A stretch of DNA of 64,000 nt from Candidatus Wallbacteria bacterium (GCA_016190005.1 JACPRK010000127.1:1-64000); one strand, 5' to 3'; shown: positions 20,701 through 29,000, counted from the stretch's first letter. Numbers and translations: made by a program. Notes: generated by a model from the sequence alone, not told the origin.

Positions 20701-21619
20701 CCGTGCCGATGTTGTTGAGATTGCCGACGAGAGCGCTGGAGGCCACGGTCGCCTGGAAGGCAACGGAGCCCTTACCACCAATGGCGACGGTTCCGACGTT
20801 GAAGCTGGCGGCACCGGCGGTGGTCGCGCCGAAGTCGCCTTCGTCGGTGTCGGCGCCGTCGGTCAAGGTCTTCGTTCCGAACTTGAGACTGCCGGAAACG
20901 AACGAAAGACCGGAGGGGATGGCGTCGGTGATCTTGGCGCTGATGGCCTCGAGGTTGCCGGTGTTCTCGTAGTCGATGGTGTAGGTGACTGTGTCGCCGG
21001 GAAGGGCGCCTGCGGGCTCGACCTTCTTGGCCAGCGTGAGGGTTGCGGCGGGGGCGGAGGGCTTCGGCGTGAAGCAGGCGTCGGCGGATTGCTTGACCGC
21101 GGTGTCCGCTGAGTCGAAGCTGTTGACTGCCGTGAGCGTCGCCTGGCGGCAGCGCTCCGTGGTGCTGGCGCTGTCGCTCACCTTGACCTGGAACTGAGCC
21201 CGGATGTAGTGCCTTGGGGGTATGAGTCCGCTCCCGAACTTGATCGTGTTGGTACTGGAATCGAAAGCGGAGTCGCCCACAGCACTGAAGTCCACCGGAT
21301 CACTGTCGAGATTCGCGACGCCAGCCTGCTTAGCGCTTCCGGCGACGAAGGTCGTATCCGGCGGGAGCGTCACGGTCCAGTCGCCTCTCATGAAGATGAA
21401 ATCGTCCTGGGTGTTCAGGTTCGAGACGGTGATGTCGTAGGTGACCGTCTGCCCGGGTTCGGGGTTGGAAGGGCTGGCCGTGAGCGAGATGGAGCTGTTC
21501 CCGGTGTTCTGCGCCATCGAAGGCGAGGCCGCTGCCAGCATGAGCACTGGCAGGGCAAGCGCTTGGAACAGAAGTGTGCGACCCGGAGTGAACCTAAGGA
21601 CGTTGAACGGGGAAGTCAT
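11747..21619 (-). CDS. giant DUF11-repeat outer-membrane beta-barrel protein
   Basis: About 3290 residues. The ATG at 21619 is preferred over an upstream in-frame codon at 21721 because AGGAG precedes it and a clear signal peptide follows (LALPVLMLAAASPSMAQ). Residues ~40-1700 are DUF11/CARDB-like beta-sandwich repeats (x-G-x-T-V-T-Y-x-I-x-x-x-N), many carrying the acidic FEDTDGDGVHDPGE loop. Then come an Ig-like/invasin-like segment, a regulatory-like repeat, another DUF11 unit and an SdrD-B-like module (VYVDKDGDGRFTDGDEPVANARV). The last ~1000 residues look like an outer-membrane barrel (repeated aromatic strands) ending in DFKLTRF with C-terminal Phe. It probably projects a long stalk from the outer membrane. 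Tandem duplication at 17190-19440 is described separately. Ligand unknown. Confidence 0.85.
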   Translation of the reverse strand: MTSPFNVLRFTPGRTLLFQALALPVLMLAAASPSMAQNTGNSSISLTASPSNPEPGQTVTYDITVSNLNTQDDFIFMRGDWTVTLPPDTTFVAGSAKQAGVANLDSDPVDFSAVGDSAFDSSTNTIKFGSGLIPPRHYIRAQFQVKVSDSASTTERCRQATLTAVNSFDSADTAVKQSADACFTPKPSAPAATLTLAKKVEPAGALPGDTVTYTIDYENTGNLEAISAKITDAIPSGLSFVSGSLKFGTKTLTDGADTDEGDFGATTAGAASFNVGTVAIGGKGSVAFQATVASSALVGNLNNIGTAVCEGPGPRGPFFTPSVALAISQSYGVDLSPKSGDFAGVDSQVVNVPATITNTGNGADTIGLTAIRDNNPSNPIVVILDADGDGIRDSNENTEITDTGSLPAGGAKKVFLSFTPTGSNGKVFQLVLIATSQGNSSKSANGAYTVTLRQADLQLVKGVSPSNPAAGATVTYTIAYKNNGAVTAFASGISDTLDASLAYVAGSLKTGTTTAAATSLTDASDSDGGSVSGQNLEVVLGPVTAGAAGVVVFKATVNAMTAPSSEIGNIANTRFNSPEDFPRGPVPSTNVTFAVVAPVASVEVTPPTSGLKGSPGTKVAYAATVTNTGNTDDNFDLTTSGLPTGWTAKVFEDTDEDGILDVEEITEATSTGSLPPAGSKKLLVQVSIPSNASPASLGELTLKATSQDDSTKFDTGVYTTTATGFGVSVTPPTTTLSAPPGGKTTYIIEIGNPGTGTDTYSINLTGVPPGYTPKIFEDTDGDGVHDPGEDKEITEAGPIPPGGGTKIIVVITYPPTAPPGDVFFPEIIITSGGDPTKNRTVEITGNVVGASVDVTPATSTSNGLAGGKVSYPATIANKGTDPDTIGLGTSGLPPGWTAKIFEDTDGDGVLDPGETTELTSTGALDPKDDKKVIIQVTVPPGAKPNETGPVTLTATSGNDKTKSDTGVYTTTVTGASVDVTPPTSTSSGKPGGKVNYPVVVKNDGSDPDTIGFGTSGLPSGYSVIVFEDTNGDGTLGPDETTELTATGPLPPGGSKKLIVQVTVPTNAPPNDTAPLTFTATSGSDDSKSDTSVLTTTVSGASVEVTPPTTTLSAPPGGKTTYIITVGNPGTEPDTYDINLTGVPPGYTPKIFEDTDGDGVHDPGEDKEITKLGPIPPGGGKKFIVVITYPPTASPGDTITPEVVVTSGKDTTQVDGTKITGKVVGASVDLTPPTSTSNGTAGGTVNFPARLSNKGTDPDTIGLGTSGLPAGWTAKIFEDTDEDGVLDPEETTVITSLGVLDPKDRKRVIVQVTVPPGASPNDIGTLTLTATSGNDPTKTDTGVYTTTVKGASVDVTPPTSTSSGTPGGKVNYPVVVKNDGSDTDTINVGTSGLPSGYTAKILEDTNGDGTLGPDETIEVTTTGPLPPGGTKKLIVQVLIPPNAPPGDSAPLTFTGTSTKDPERKDTAVLTTALKSAQVDLSPSVADGSGRAGGTVDYPFTVTNKGFSLDTMGLGFSGLPTGWTAKLFKDTDGDGILDPEETTEVTSTGSLQKEGSYKAIARVSIPAGAKEGDTGAISVKATSKNDPTRSDTGVYTTTVTAANVVVTTTVSPPKRKKGETVLVTVRFKNIGTAPASDVVIRTSVPPGLTYKPGTIKRGATSETTAPRTDGPDGDDATFGGPGTGSVTGTVDLIPPGDGGVITFEAIVDDNVPPGTEIPVSSEVEFDSPKGTRRGPFDGPGAVVTVDGPVKIARIDVTAEPPVIIGDGVKTSTITAKVFLSDGSPVPDGTPVKLTIPFGEIVGAPSATPREFSGVTLGGKVSFLVRGNLVGTTPREEIAVVTAGTPETGETSAEVKLIFTPAAVIGVLRSGGAPVANATIVLVNSITKQEITAETDADGRYFVPVSFANAFSVRVTKQNAFGVMVAVEVEGTIQALGETAFPKGSITGTLVRRQTQAGKTGFGRQSDRIVTGCTVTLFRTDGGTREVDRRVTGPDGVYRFINLEKGDYVLVTTDCEGLDPAPRVSRTVPLQDSGEVRLDEDLFLGAPAPAVLLITKRANQTVASPGDILSYQIDVQNLSGVVATGVVVTDTPPPSFTLLAGSATVNGTRVADPAGRGTFTIPVPNIAGGTTAVITYRLAVGPNADRSRSVNSATVVATIGGASVVSGPAQASVEINKGIFYEESILVGRVYVDKDGDGRFTDGDEPVANARVWVEDGTSVFTDRQGHYSIEGLSVERHAIMLDPKSLPGDRGNLRPRKGEYMDLGNPWSRLTLGRVGTLIRVDFPLEIVGQTPMEGSLVPLTPAPATASVSATGPGVATAGTSGSMPLAAGNMASRIDRSTPPTSPSLVGAEHLVAGGLSPAKVAGEPARLEIRNETGSLVADGQRRGKVLVDVSDSSGAPVADGKHVTVALSGAVATTLDADPERDGLQVPVRDGRAVVELEPGAQSGGFEVSAQCERVRATRQLRFDADLRDMVMFGVGSLELGNRTVRGTPDGFADLRELQPGGYDRSRAAVFAKGRVMDDYLLTFAFDSAKDSRQRIFRDIDVDRFYPMYGDSSRIDRDAQSASKLYLKLERGEDYLLWGDYHTAFQDNELAAYNRRFTGFKAEKHDEDFDLTLIANESDQRQVRDLIRGGGNSGPYFLSATSLLIGSEQLRIEVRDRRFIEVVREARTLVRNVDYTINYFEGTILFKEPVPFETSAFEPVFIVAHYEVRPGAGAPKQTVLGGRGRLRVGDHLTLGATRISEDDRLENFDLSGLDAALDLGRFTLKAEWAETDSLTARRGEGYRLHLSGKIDDVWQVDAIYRNLDGTYRNLSNQIADPGEERFGLTLQGRPSDDTRYLASYTKRHNALRGEDSEGASVEAVHQIEKDLSVTAGVEKLDRTLQAGLTPPAALANPRPFNDYPTFGQFGLATPVSGSNWIGRLGVEKKTSDRLSLRAEREQPLSGSDATFPSANTLSARYALTADTSLVAAGRNESFGSFDRNLGSLGVETRLDGDTFAFSRYTLQEQERGLENFASYGVKTRRQIFRDLGASVSYETAKQIDGDSPVDFDAVGLALTYTTPEQDKNASARLERRFGSAGTAALMEFGVGYHVTDGHSLMGKVLFTDTESTPINGPASVLFRARERLDTILAWAYRPTWTDLFDALFQYRKRNELSTLAGVPLDSEADIFSLDVHVRPTDDLFVDLRHAEKFAEDRSGGILSSVTSELDALRVGVQVAPKVDFAVEGRRLDQGVTGETLEGYGVEVGYEVIENVRVAGGYNFSGFDDPDLTLGHYTAKGPVARIDFKLTRF
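17190..19440 (-). repeat. 1125-bp tandem duplication of a three-domain block
   Basis: Within the giant gene, three distinct ~125-residue beta-sandwich units (A with NLTGVPPGYTPKIFEDTDG, B with GTSGLPxGWTAKIFEDTD, C with NYPVVVKNDGSDxDT) occur in the order A-B-C and then again A-B-C. The same motif on the plus strand begins at 18136 and at 19261, exactly 1125 bp apart, so the copies stay in register. Unit boundaries are approximate. Confidence 0.85.
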
Positions 21620-22013
21620 CTCTAGCTCCTGCTCTTGGGGCGTCCGAAACTCATCGCTGCGACCCGGTTGGACGGGCATCTCTTGCGGGCCCGGTCTCGA
21701 CAAAGTCACCCTAGTAACCATCTGGAATTGTAAAGGGGCGGCATGATAGACAGGAGGCTTCCCGGTGTCAAGAGTGACCTTCGCTACGAAATCCGCCGAA
21801 ATTCGCGGGCGAGCGCGACGCGCGACTCCTGGCTCAGAAGGCGGAGAGTGCGGTCGCGAGATAGACCGACAACCCTCCCTTCTTGGTCATGACGGGTCAT
21901 GAGAATCCCGACGAGGGCAGGGTCGGGAGGGGGCAGAGGGCTTCGGGCGGACTGCAAGCGCCGCCGGCCTCGGGGCTCCTGCCCGGGGCCGACGGCCGAA
22001 GCACTTGAGGGGC
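21620..22013. other. intergenic region upstream of the giant DUF11 gene
   Basis: About 390 bp between the giant gene start and the small lipoprotein. No convincing coding region. It must hold the leader of the giant gene (AGGAG near 21627-21631) and perhaps its promoter, but I see no clear sigma-70 hexamer pair or known riboswitch. CGACCCTGCCCTCGTCGGG-like short inverted repeats lie around 21915-21935. Confidence 0.4.
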
Positions 22014-22424
22014 TCAGCGCAGAGGAACGGTGCCGCCGCCTTGGGCGAGCGCGCCGCCGTTCAGGCCGCCCTGAGCAGAAAGCTGCGCGCGGGCCTGGGC
22101 GGTTGCCATGCCCGTGATGTCCCGGGCAAGCCCCACGCCGGGGATGCCCGTGGCCTGGTAGATGGTGTCCAGAATCCGCGTGGCCTTGTCGCCGCCGGCG
22201 TCCGTCGACACGGCCGTGATGTTGCGGGCCAGCGGCACGCCGGGAAGCCCGGTGGCGCCTGCGACCCTGTCGAGCACTCCCACGGCCACCTGGCCGCCTT
22301 GCGACAGCGGTCCGACGGTGTTCGGGGCCATCCCCGCGGCTGCGCCCGGCTGGCATCCTACGTCGGCCAGCATCGCCGCACTGAGCAGGAGCGCTACGTT
22401 CCAGCGCGCCCAACGTCTAGGCAT
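22014..22424 (-). CDS. small lipoprotein with an internal duplicated motif
   Basis: 136 residues, family not recognised. The signal peptide ends in lipobox LADVGC, so it is probably a lipoprotein. The mature part contains two copies of one motif: VLDRVAGATGLPGVPLARNI and ILDTIYQATGIPGVGLARDI, about 40 residues apart. This suggests a two-fold repeat such as paired amphipathic helices. A strong GAAGGAGG lies 8 bases upstream of the ATG. It sits between the cohesin-bearing cluster and the giant barrel protein, all on the minus strand, so it could be a periplasmic partner of either. Function not assigned. Confidence 0.65.
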   Translation of the reverse strand: MPRRWARWNVALLLSAAMLADVGCQPGAAAGMAPNTVGPLSQGGQVAVGVLDRVAGATGLPGVPLARNITAVSTDAGGDKATRILDTIYQATGIPGVGLARDITGMATAQARAQLSAQGGLNGGALAQGGGTVPLR

Positions 22425-22546
22425 GGTTGCGACCTCCTTCGTTATCGGGAGCTGGCAAGCACGCGGGATGCCAGTTGGAGATCGCAGCCGGGGAGCCGCT
22501 CGGAGCGCTAGGGCCAGCGCGGGCGCGCAGAGAATTCCTTCACTCG

Positions 22547-22565
22547 GGGGCCAGAATCTGGCCCC
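22547..22565 (-). terminator. hairpin after the cohesin gene
   Basis: Perfect 8-bp stem GGGGCCAG / CTGGCCCC with a 3-nt loop, 7 bp beyond the stop of the cohesin protein. There is no T-tract, so it is a likely but not classical terminator for the four-gene cluster. Confidence 0.45.
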
Positions 22566-22571
22566 GACAGG

Positions 22572-24893
22572 CTACCGGGCAGGCAACAAGATGTCCCTGG
22601 GGCCCGGAGCGACGACCAGGTAGGCCTTGCCGTTTTCGACCGGCTCGGGGTCGACCCCCAGGCGCGGTAGATAGGCGCGGAACCGTCTTACCGCCGAGGT
22701 CTCCTCGGGCGCCCGATCGTAGCTGGAGACGACCGTACTGCCTGCCTGGACGGCCAGGTCGGCCAGGGAGAAGCCCGCCGGTACGCCTCGGGCAAAGGCG
22801 AGCATGTTGACGCCCGCGTGGAGCTTGCGGGAGAGCGCGGCCTGGGGCCAGGCACGGCCAGTGAAGGTGAAGCGAAAGGCCGAGGGCACATGCACCAGAT
22901 AGCCCTGGTCGCCCGAAATGGGGAAGGCCCCGGTGAGGCCTCCGCCCAGGTAGACCTGGAAGCGGCCACGGCCGCTGGCGTCGGGCGCCACGGTTCGCAC
23001 CACGAAGCGCGCGCCCGTTCGACTCAACAGATGCTCCGAGGTGAAGGGGATGGCCGTCGTGCCGGGATCGGAGGGGAGAGCGACAAGGTTGAGGCCAGCC
23101 TCCAGGTCGAGCGAGGTGCGGGGCTCGACTGCGATGTTCTGGACCCGGATGCGCTCGAGGAAGTCGGCCAGGGTCAAGACCAGGCTGGCCGGCTGCGCGG
23201 TGAGCAGCATGCGGTCGGAGTCGTGGACGCTGATCAGCATCGGGTCGCCGGGGGCCGCGGCGATCTGATCGGACCTGGAGAGCACGGCGCTGAAGACGCC
23301 GTCGCCACTCTCCAGCCGCGCGCCGGTGGAGACGCGGCGCATCAGGTTGAAGAAGGTGACGAGCGTCCCGTCCGGCGCGTTCGCGCCGGTCCCCGCTAGC
23401 GTCACCCGCCCCGTCACGGTGAGCGAACCGGCGGCCTCCGGACGCCTCAGCACGCGCAGAGCCATGGTAGCTGAGCCGGTCCGCGACTGGCTGTCTTGCG
23501 CCGTAAGGCTGATGACGTGCTCGCCGGTCGTGAGCGTGGTCGCCGGGCTAGCGCCGGTCCCGAACTGGCCCGAGAGGCTGGAGGACCAGGCGAGGCTCGA
23601 GCCCGAGAGGGCCGTGCCGGCGCCGTCGGTGGCCAGCCCCTCGAAGCGGATGGTCTGCCCCTCGAAGAAGAGGCTGCCCGCGAGCGGAGCGCGGATGGAG
23701 ACCAGCACGGGGGCCGCCGAGTTGTCGACGTCGAAGCCGCCCGAAGCGGCCGCCTTCCCCTCCCCGCCGGCGTCTAGCGGGCGGATGCGGAAGAGCGCGC
23801 CGGCGACGCGGCGGGCGCCCGCGTCGGCCAGCGAGTTCCAGAGGAAAAGATGAGGACTGCCCGCTGCGGCCGCCGCAAGTGACGAGGTGCCGTCGCCACC
23901 CGCGGCTCGCGCCGTGCTCCAGTTGGTGCCGCCATCGAGGGAGTACTCGGCGGTGACCGAGGCTGCATCCGACTCTGCGTCGAACAGTACGTAGGAGATC
24001 GGCACGGCGCCGACCAGGTCTCCGGGCCCAGGCGTGCGGACGGCCGCGGTCGGGCGAGTGTTGGCAGCGGCGGCGACGGTGATGGAGACGTCGTCGGCGG
24101 CCGTGAGCATCCCGTCACTCACCGTCAACCTCATCACGTACACGCCCTCGGACGAGGTGTTGAACGATGCGATGGATGCGTTGGCTCCATCGATGGTGGC
24201 GGTCGGACCGGAGACTCTGCTCCAGGCATAGGTGAGGCGATCGCCCTCGGCGTCGCCGGAAAGGCTGCCGTCCAACGCGAGGACGCCGGGGCGCGCGCTG
24301 CGGTCGGCCCCTGCGCGGGCGACGGGAGCGGTGTTGACGACGCTGGAGGCCACGACGAGCGAGGCGACGGACGGAGTGGTGAGCGGCACCGCACCGTTGC
24401 CGGAATCGCGCAACGCCACGGCCTCGACCCTGAGCTGCGCGGTGCCTTCCGCGCGGGCGCGCATCAGCACGGAGAGCAGGACGCGGGACTCGTCGAAGCT
24501 AACGCCGAGGACGGGCCCCTTGCGGACCAACCCCAGCACCAGGCGGCCCTGACGATCGTTTTCGAGCGCCGACGCCAGCACGGTCGGCCTGGAGCCGCCG
24601 GCGCCGAGAAACGCGCCCTCCCAGACGCTCGGCTGGATGCCGTTGCGGGGATTGGAATCGCGATCGACCACCGACACGACGGTCGGGTCGTAGGACAGGT
24701 CGAGGGCTGCCCCATAGAGATCCTGGGCGTCCCGGACGGTCACGTCGATCTGAAAGGTCCTGTCGACTGCGACGTTCGGCGCGGTGACGGCCAGCTCGGC
24801 GCCGGGCGCGACAGCCAACGAGGCGACCAGTGCGACCGGAAGGCTCAGCGCCAGGCGCCAGGCGGCCGGGAATCTTCGGTGCAGGTTCGACAT
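22572..24893 (-). CDS. secreted cohesin-domain / PKD-like protein
   Basis: 773 residues with signal peptide. Residues ~30-165 match the cohesin fold pattern: TFQIDVTVRDAQDLYGAALD, LSYDPTVVSVV, then G-R-L-V-L-G-L-V and closing strand SVASLVV; in cellulosomes such domains bind dockerins. Residues ~190-275 are a PKD/K319-like Ig unit (APVARAGADRSARPG ... YVMRLTVSDG). More Ig-like units follow (VSITVAAAANTRPTA; EYSLDGGTNWS; LTGEHVISLTAQDSQSRTG). The C-terminus (~250 residues) has short hydrophobic strands and ends ...LVVAPGPRDILLPAR. The ATG at 24893 has GGGGTGA upstream; GTG at 24902 is an alternative. It is the last gene of a tight four-gene cluster that starts with a dockerin-bearing protein. 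No catalytic domain is visible. Confidence 0.7.
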   Translation of the reverse strand: MSNLHRRFPAAWRLALSLPVALVASLAVAPGAELAVTAPNVAVDRTFQIDVTVRDAQDLYGAALDLSYDPTVVSVVDRDSNPRNGIQPSVWEGAFLGAGGSRPTVLASALENDRQGRLVLGLVRKGPVLGVSFDESRVLLSVLMRARAEGTAQLRVEAVALRDSGNGAVPLTTPSVASLVVASSVVNTAPVARAGADRSARPGVLALDGSLSGDAEGDRLTYAWSRVSGPTATIDGANASIASFNTSSEGVYVMRLTVSDGMLTAADDVSITVAAAANTRPTAAVRTPGPGDLVGAVPISYVLFDAESDAASVTAEYSLDGGTNWSTARAAGGDGTSSLAAAAAGSPHLFLWNSLADAGARRVAGALFRIRPLDAGGEGKAAASGGFDVDNSAAPVLVSIRAPLAGSLFFEGQTIRFEGLATDGAGTALSGSSLAWSSSLSGQFGTGASPATTLTTGEHVISLTAQDSQSRTGSATMALRVLRRPEAAGSLTVTGRVTLAGTGANAPDGTLVTFFNLMRRVSTGARLESGDGVFSAVLSRSDQIAAAPGDPMLISVHDSDRMLLTAQPASLVLTLADFLERIRVQNIAVEPRTSLDLEAGLNLVALPSDPGTTAIPFTSEHLLSRTGARFVVRTVAPDASGRGRFQVYLGGGLTGAFPISGDQGYLVHVPSAFRFTFTGRAWPQAALSRKLHAGVNMLAFARGVPAGFSLADLAVQAGSTVVSSYDRAPEETSAVRRFRAYLPRLGVDPEPVENGKAYLVVAPGPRDILLPAR

Positions 24894-24921
24894 GGCGATC
24901 ACCCCGTAACTTCCCGGCGCG

Positions 24922-26037
24922 TCATGGCGCGCGCGCGGGGAGCTTCACGTTGACGCGGATGGACTTGGTAGCCGACTGATCGGTGAGCGTCACGACGCTG
25001 ACCGAGACGACGTGCTCGCCTTCCGGAAGCCCCGCCATCGGGACTTCGACGGTGTACGGCGAGTAGCCTTGCTCCTCTTCGGCGATCCGCTGGAAGTCGA
25101 CGAAGGTCACGATCTCGAAGCGCTGCTCGAGCATGCGCTGCAGACTCGACTCGTCGAGCTTGACGGTGAGCGGAACGACACCCGTCGCTTCCAGCGGGCC
25201 CGCTTCGCCCTTGGCGGACGACGCGGTGAGCGTGAAGCGGGGTGAGGTGCGGTAGCCGGCGCGCGACAGGTATTGCGGGTCGATCCGGCCGCGCGCCAGG
25301 GCGGCCTTGCGCAGCGCGGCGCGCCGCTGCAGGAGCTCCGAGGCCTTGGCGGTCGTGGGCTCGGGCTCAGGCCCGTCGGTGATGGTGACCGAGCCCGCAG
25401 GAAGCGCGAAGGCTTCGAAGACGAGCGAGAACTTCGGGTGGGCGGCCAGGTCGACCAGACCGTCCTCGTCCCTGCCGTCCCACGGGATGGAGTGGGGGCC
25501 GGCGGCCGTCGGCTGCCAGTCGAGCGGAGTGGCCAGCAACGGCCCGCCATGGATTCCGGCGCGGACACGGACCGCCGCGTCCTTCGCCAGCCGGAACTCC
25601 AGCCGCCGGGAGGCGCGATTGTACCCGTACTCGCCGAACTCGACGGGCACCGATTCGCCCCCGGAGAGCGCGCCGGGGTCGTGCTCCATCACACCTGAGC
25701 GGGATTCGGCCCGGAGGACGAAGTAGTAGACGCCCCGAGGCAACTGTCTGCCGTCAGAGGCGTGCCCGTCGAAGGTCACGGCATTTTCACCCGCGGGCCT
25801 GGGCGAGTCCGCCAGCACTGTGCAAACCGGTGCGTGGTCGGCGTCGTGGGCGGTGATGCGCACCGACGCCGGCTCCTGGAGAACGAAGCGCAGGTTGACC
25901 TTCTCGCCGGCCCCCAGGCTCATCGCGAACCGGTCGGGGACGACCCCGGCCGGCGCATCGGCCAGGAGAGATGCGGCCCCGGCGCCCGAAAGCGCGAGCG
26001 CGAGCCAGAGTACCCGGCGCCATCTGCTGTGAATCAT
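24922..26037 (-). CDS. exported FlgD-Ig-like domain protein
   Basis: 371 residues with signal peptide (WRRVLWLALALSGAGAASLLA). Two FlgD-type Ig domains are visible: NAVTFDGHASDGRQLPRGVY and HSIPWDGRDEDGL, the W/F-D-G-x-x-x-x-G-x-x-x-P-x-G-x-Y pattern also found as C-terminal modules in many secreted proteins. The second half is a helical stretch followed by a beta-rich domain (VSVSVVTLTDQSATKSIRV). The ATG at 26037 has AAGG upstream; earlier codons at 26094 (GTG overlapping the RHS stop) and 26061 are possible and would imply translational coupling. It lies between the RHS and cohesin genes with short gaps, so it is probably cotranscribed and part of the same surface assembly. Role unknown. 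Confidence 0.65.
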   Translation of the reverse strand: MIHSRWRRVLWLALALSGAGAASLLADAPAGVVPDRFAMSLGAGEKVNLRFVLQEPASVRITAHDADHAPVCTVLADSPRPAGENAVTFDGHASDGRQLPRGVYYFVLRAESRSGVMEHDPGALSGGESVPVEFGEYGYNRASRRLEFRLAKDAAVRVRAGIHGGPLLATPLDWQPTAAGPHSIPWDGRDEDGLVDLAAHPKFSLVFEAFALPAGSVTITDGPEPEPTTAKASELLQRRAALRKAALARGRIDPQYLSRAGYRTSPRFTLTASSAKGEAGPLEATGVVPLTVKLDESSLQRMLEQRFEIVTFVDFQRIAEEEQGYSPYTVEVPMAGLPEGEHVVSVSVVTLTDQSATKSIRVNVKLPARAP

Positions 26038-26090
26038 CTCTTCACCTTCTCGTGACCTCATTGGCTCCCGTGACTCTCCTTGCGGTGTGT

Positions 26091-29000
26091 TCACTTTCCG
26101 GCTTTCGAGGGCTTGGCCCGGTCGTTGTCTGGCTTCTTCTCTCCCGGCTTGGGTTCCTTGGCGCCGTCCTTGGTCCCGTCCGGCTTGCCGTCCTTGTTCG
26201 TGTCCTTCTTGCCGCCCTTCTCGTCGGGGAGCAACGCATCGGCGATCTTGCCGCCGAGCTTGTCGCCGACCACTCCGCCGGACACATCGCCGATGACCTC
26301 GTCCAGCGCCTTCTTGGCGGTCGCCTTCACAGCCTGGCCCGTTGCGCCCTCGATCACTTCCTGCCCCAGGACCTTGCCGGCGCCCGCGCCGATCAGCTTT
26401 CCGGCGCCCGCGCCGAGAGCACCGCCGAGCGCCCCGCCCAGGGCCGCCTTGCCCGTGTCCTTGGTGAGCGGATCGCCGTTGATGGCGTTCTCGACGCCCT
26501 TCCCCACGACTCCTCCGGCCGTGCCGGCCGCGATTCCGGCCACGATTGCCGCCGCGCCGCCCGTCGCGACGGTGGCGTCGGCGACGGCGCCCGTGATGGC
26601 ACCCGAGACCGCACCACCCGCCGTCGCGGCGATGATCTCGCGGCCGCTCTTGCCGTCGAGCGCAGCCGTGACACCGCCGACGACACCGCCGACCACGGCG
26701 CCGATGATGGTGAAGAAGAACTCGCCCTCGGGGTCGCGCTGATTGGCGGGATCGTTTCCGACGTAGGCATAGAGGTTCGGCGCCCAGACGGGATCGGGGC
26801 TGATGAAGCGGCCCGCGGCCGGGTCGTAGTAGCGGGCACGGTAATAGTAGAGGCCGGTCTCCTCGTCGTACTCGCGGCCCGTGAACCCGAAGGCACAGGA
26901 GACGCTGCCCGTGGAGGAAGTCAGCCGGCCGAAGGCGGCATGGACCAGCGCGCGCTGCACGGCTCCACTCGCGTCGGCGAGCGCGCGCACGCTGAAGAGC
27001 CGATCCAGCAAGTAGTAGTAGCGCGCATTGCCACGTTCCATCACGACGGGCTCATCGCGACGCGTGCCGTTGACGTAGCTGGCGACGAGCGTGCCCGTGC
27101 CGTCGTACTCGGCAAGCAGATTCCCTTCGACGTCGTAGATCCAGCGCGTCACCACGCCACCGGAGATCTTCTCGATCCGGCGGTTCAGCGCGTCATAGGC
27201 GTACGTGCTCTCGCTCGAGCCCGTCAAGGTCCGCGTCAGGCGTCCCTCGCCGTCGTACTCGAACGTCGTCGCCGAACCACCGGCCTTGGGCGAGCGTGAC
27301 GTCAAGCGCCCGGTCGTGTCGTAAACGTAGGTGAAGCGATCGTCGGCGGACAGGCGGTTGCCCGCGGCATAGGTCGCGCCGTCACCGAGCCGGTTGCCGG
27401 CCGCGTCGTACGTGTAACTCTCCGAGGGATTACCGGGCAACTCGGAAGCGGGATGCGTCGCCGTGAGCAGCTCCCCGCTGGCGGAGAAAGCGAAACTACT
27501 CTTCTGACCGTTGGCGAGCGTCTCGGAGACGACGCGGTCCTCCCTGTCGAGAGAGTAGACGAAGGATGCGAGAGTGGTGGAACCGGTCCGGTGAACGGCA
27601 GAGGTCATCCGGCCCGCGGAGTCGTAGACATAGCTCGAAGACAGGCTCGCCCCGGCTTCTACGAGAGCTGGCTGGCCGTCGGCGGCGTAGGAGATCGTGA
27701 CGTCCGCGTCGGACCCGGGTGCGTCGACGCCGACGAGCCGATCGCCAGCGTCGAAGGCGTACGTGACGATCCGGCTGCCGGGCCCGCTGACGCGCGTGCG
27801 GTTGCCGTTGGCGTCATAGGTGAAGTCAACGGTGGTCGCAGGTTGGTGCGTTGTGGCCGCCGTCACCGCACGCGTGACACGGGCGTTTTGATCGTGCGTC
27901 AGGGAGAGAGTCGACACGGCGGTGCTCGTGGCGTCGACGGCCGAAAGCTGCTGGGGATTCCCCTGAACGTCATACGAGGTGTCGATGCGGCGGCCGCCGG
28001 GCAGGGTCTTGCTCGTGATCCGGCCGGCCACGTCATGGGTCCAGGAGGTGACGCCTTCGTCGGGATCGATGCGGGTGAGCATGTTTCCGTCCGCGTCATA
28101 CGTGAAACTCGTGGCGCGGTCCCCCGGTTCAATCCGGCGCGTCATCCGGCCCTCGGCGTCATACTCGAAGCGGGTCACGCTCCCGTCGGGAGCCGCCACG
28201 CTGGTCCGGTTGCCGCACGGGTCATGAGTGATGGATGTCCTGCGCTTCGATGGGTCCGTCATCGAGACCATGCGCCCCGCAAGGTCGAAGCCGTAGACCA
28301 GCTCCCCGCCGGACGGGTTGAGCAGCTTGACGGCCTTGCCGCGCGCGTCATAGGTTGTGCGCGAGACGTTTCCGGCTCCGTCGCGTACGGCCAGTGGCCT
28401 GCCGAGCGCGTCATAGGTCGTGATCAGAGACGGGCCGGCCGCGTCACGGACCGCCACGGGATTGCCGGCGGCATCGTAGTCCACCCGGTTCTGCCGGCCC
28501 AGCGGGTCGGTCACCGTCGTCCGCAGACCCCGGGCGTCATAGGCATAGGTAGTCGTGGTCCGCCGCCCGCTGGTCGCGGAGGCCAGCAACCCTCGCGGCT
28601 CATAGGCGTAGCTCTTCGAGTTCCCGGCCGGGTCCACATCCGCGAGCAATCGCCCGCCGAACCCGCGCGTGAAGGTTGCGATGCCCCCGCGGCGGTTGGT
28701 GATCTTGGTCAACTGCCCCTCGGCGTCGTACTCGAAGCGGTCCGCTGCCCCGAGCGCATCGAAGGTCGCGCTCATCCGGCCCATGACGTCGTACTCGTAG
28801 CGTGTGGTGTTGCCCCGGAAGTCGGTCTTGCTGGTCAGGTTTCCCTCTGCGTCGTAGGCGAGAGTGCGGGAGTTGCCCAGGTTACTGGTGACGCGGGTGA
28901 GCCGCCCGCGGGGGTCGTACTGCAGACGGCTGACGAACCCGCGCTCGTCGGTCACCGTCGTGATGCGACCCAGAGCGTCGTGGGTGAAGCGCCGGGTGTT

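Noticed and set aside
19265-21112. 615-codon plus-strand frame opposite the giant DUF11 gene
   Set aside because: Gly/Val/Asp-rich low-complexity translation that mirrors the repeats on the other strand; no start site, motif or signal of its own. Same for 18140-19129.
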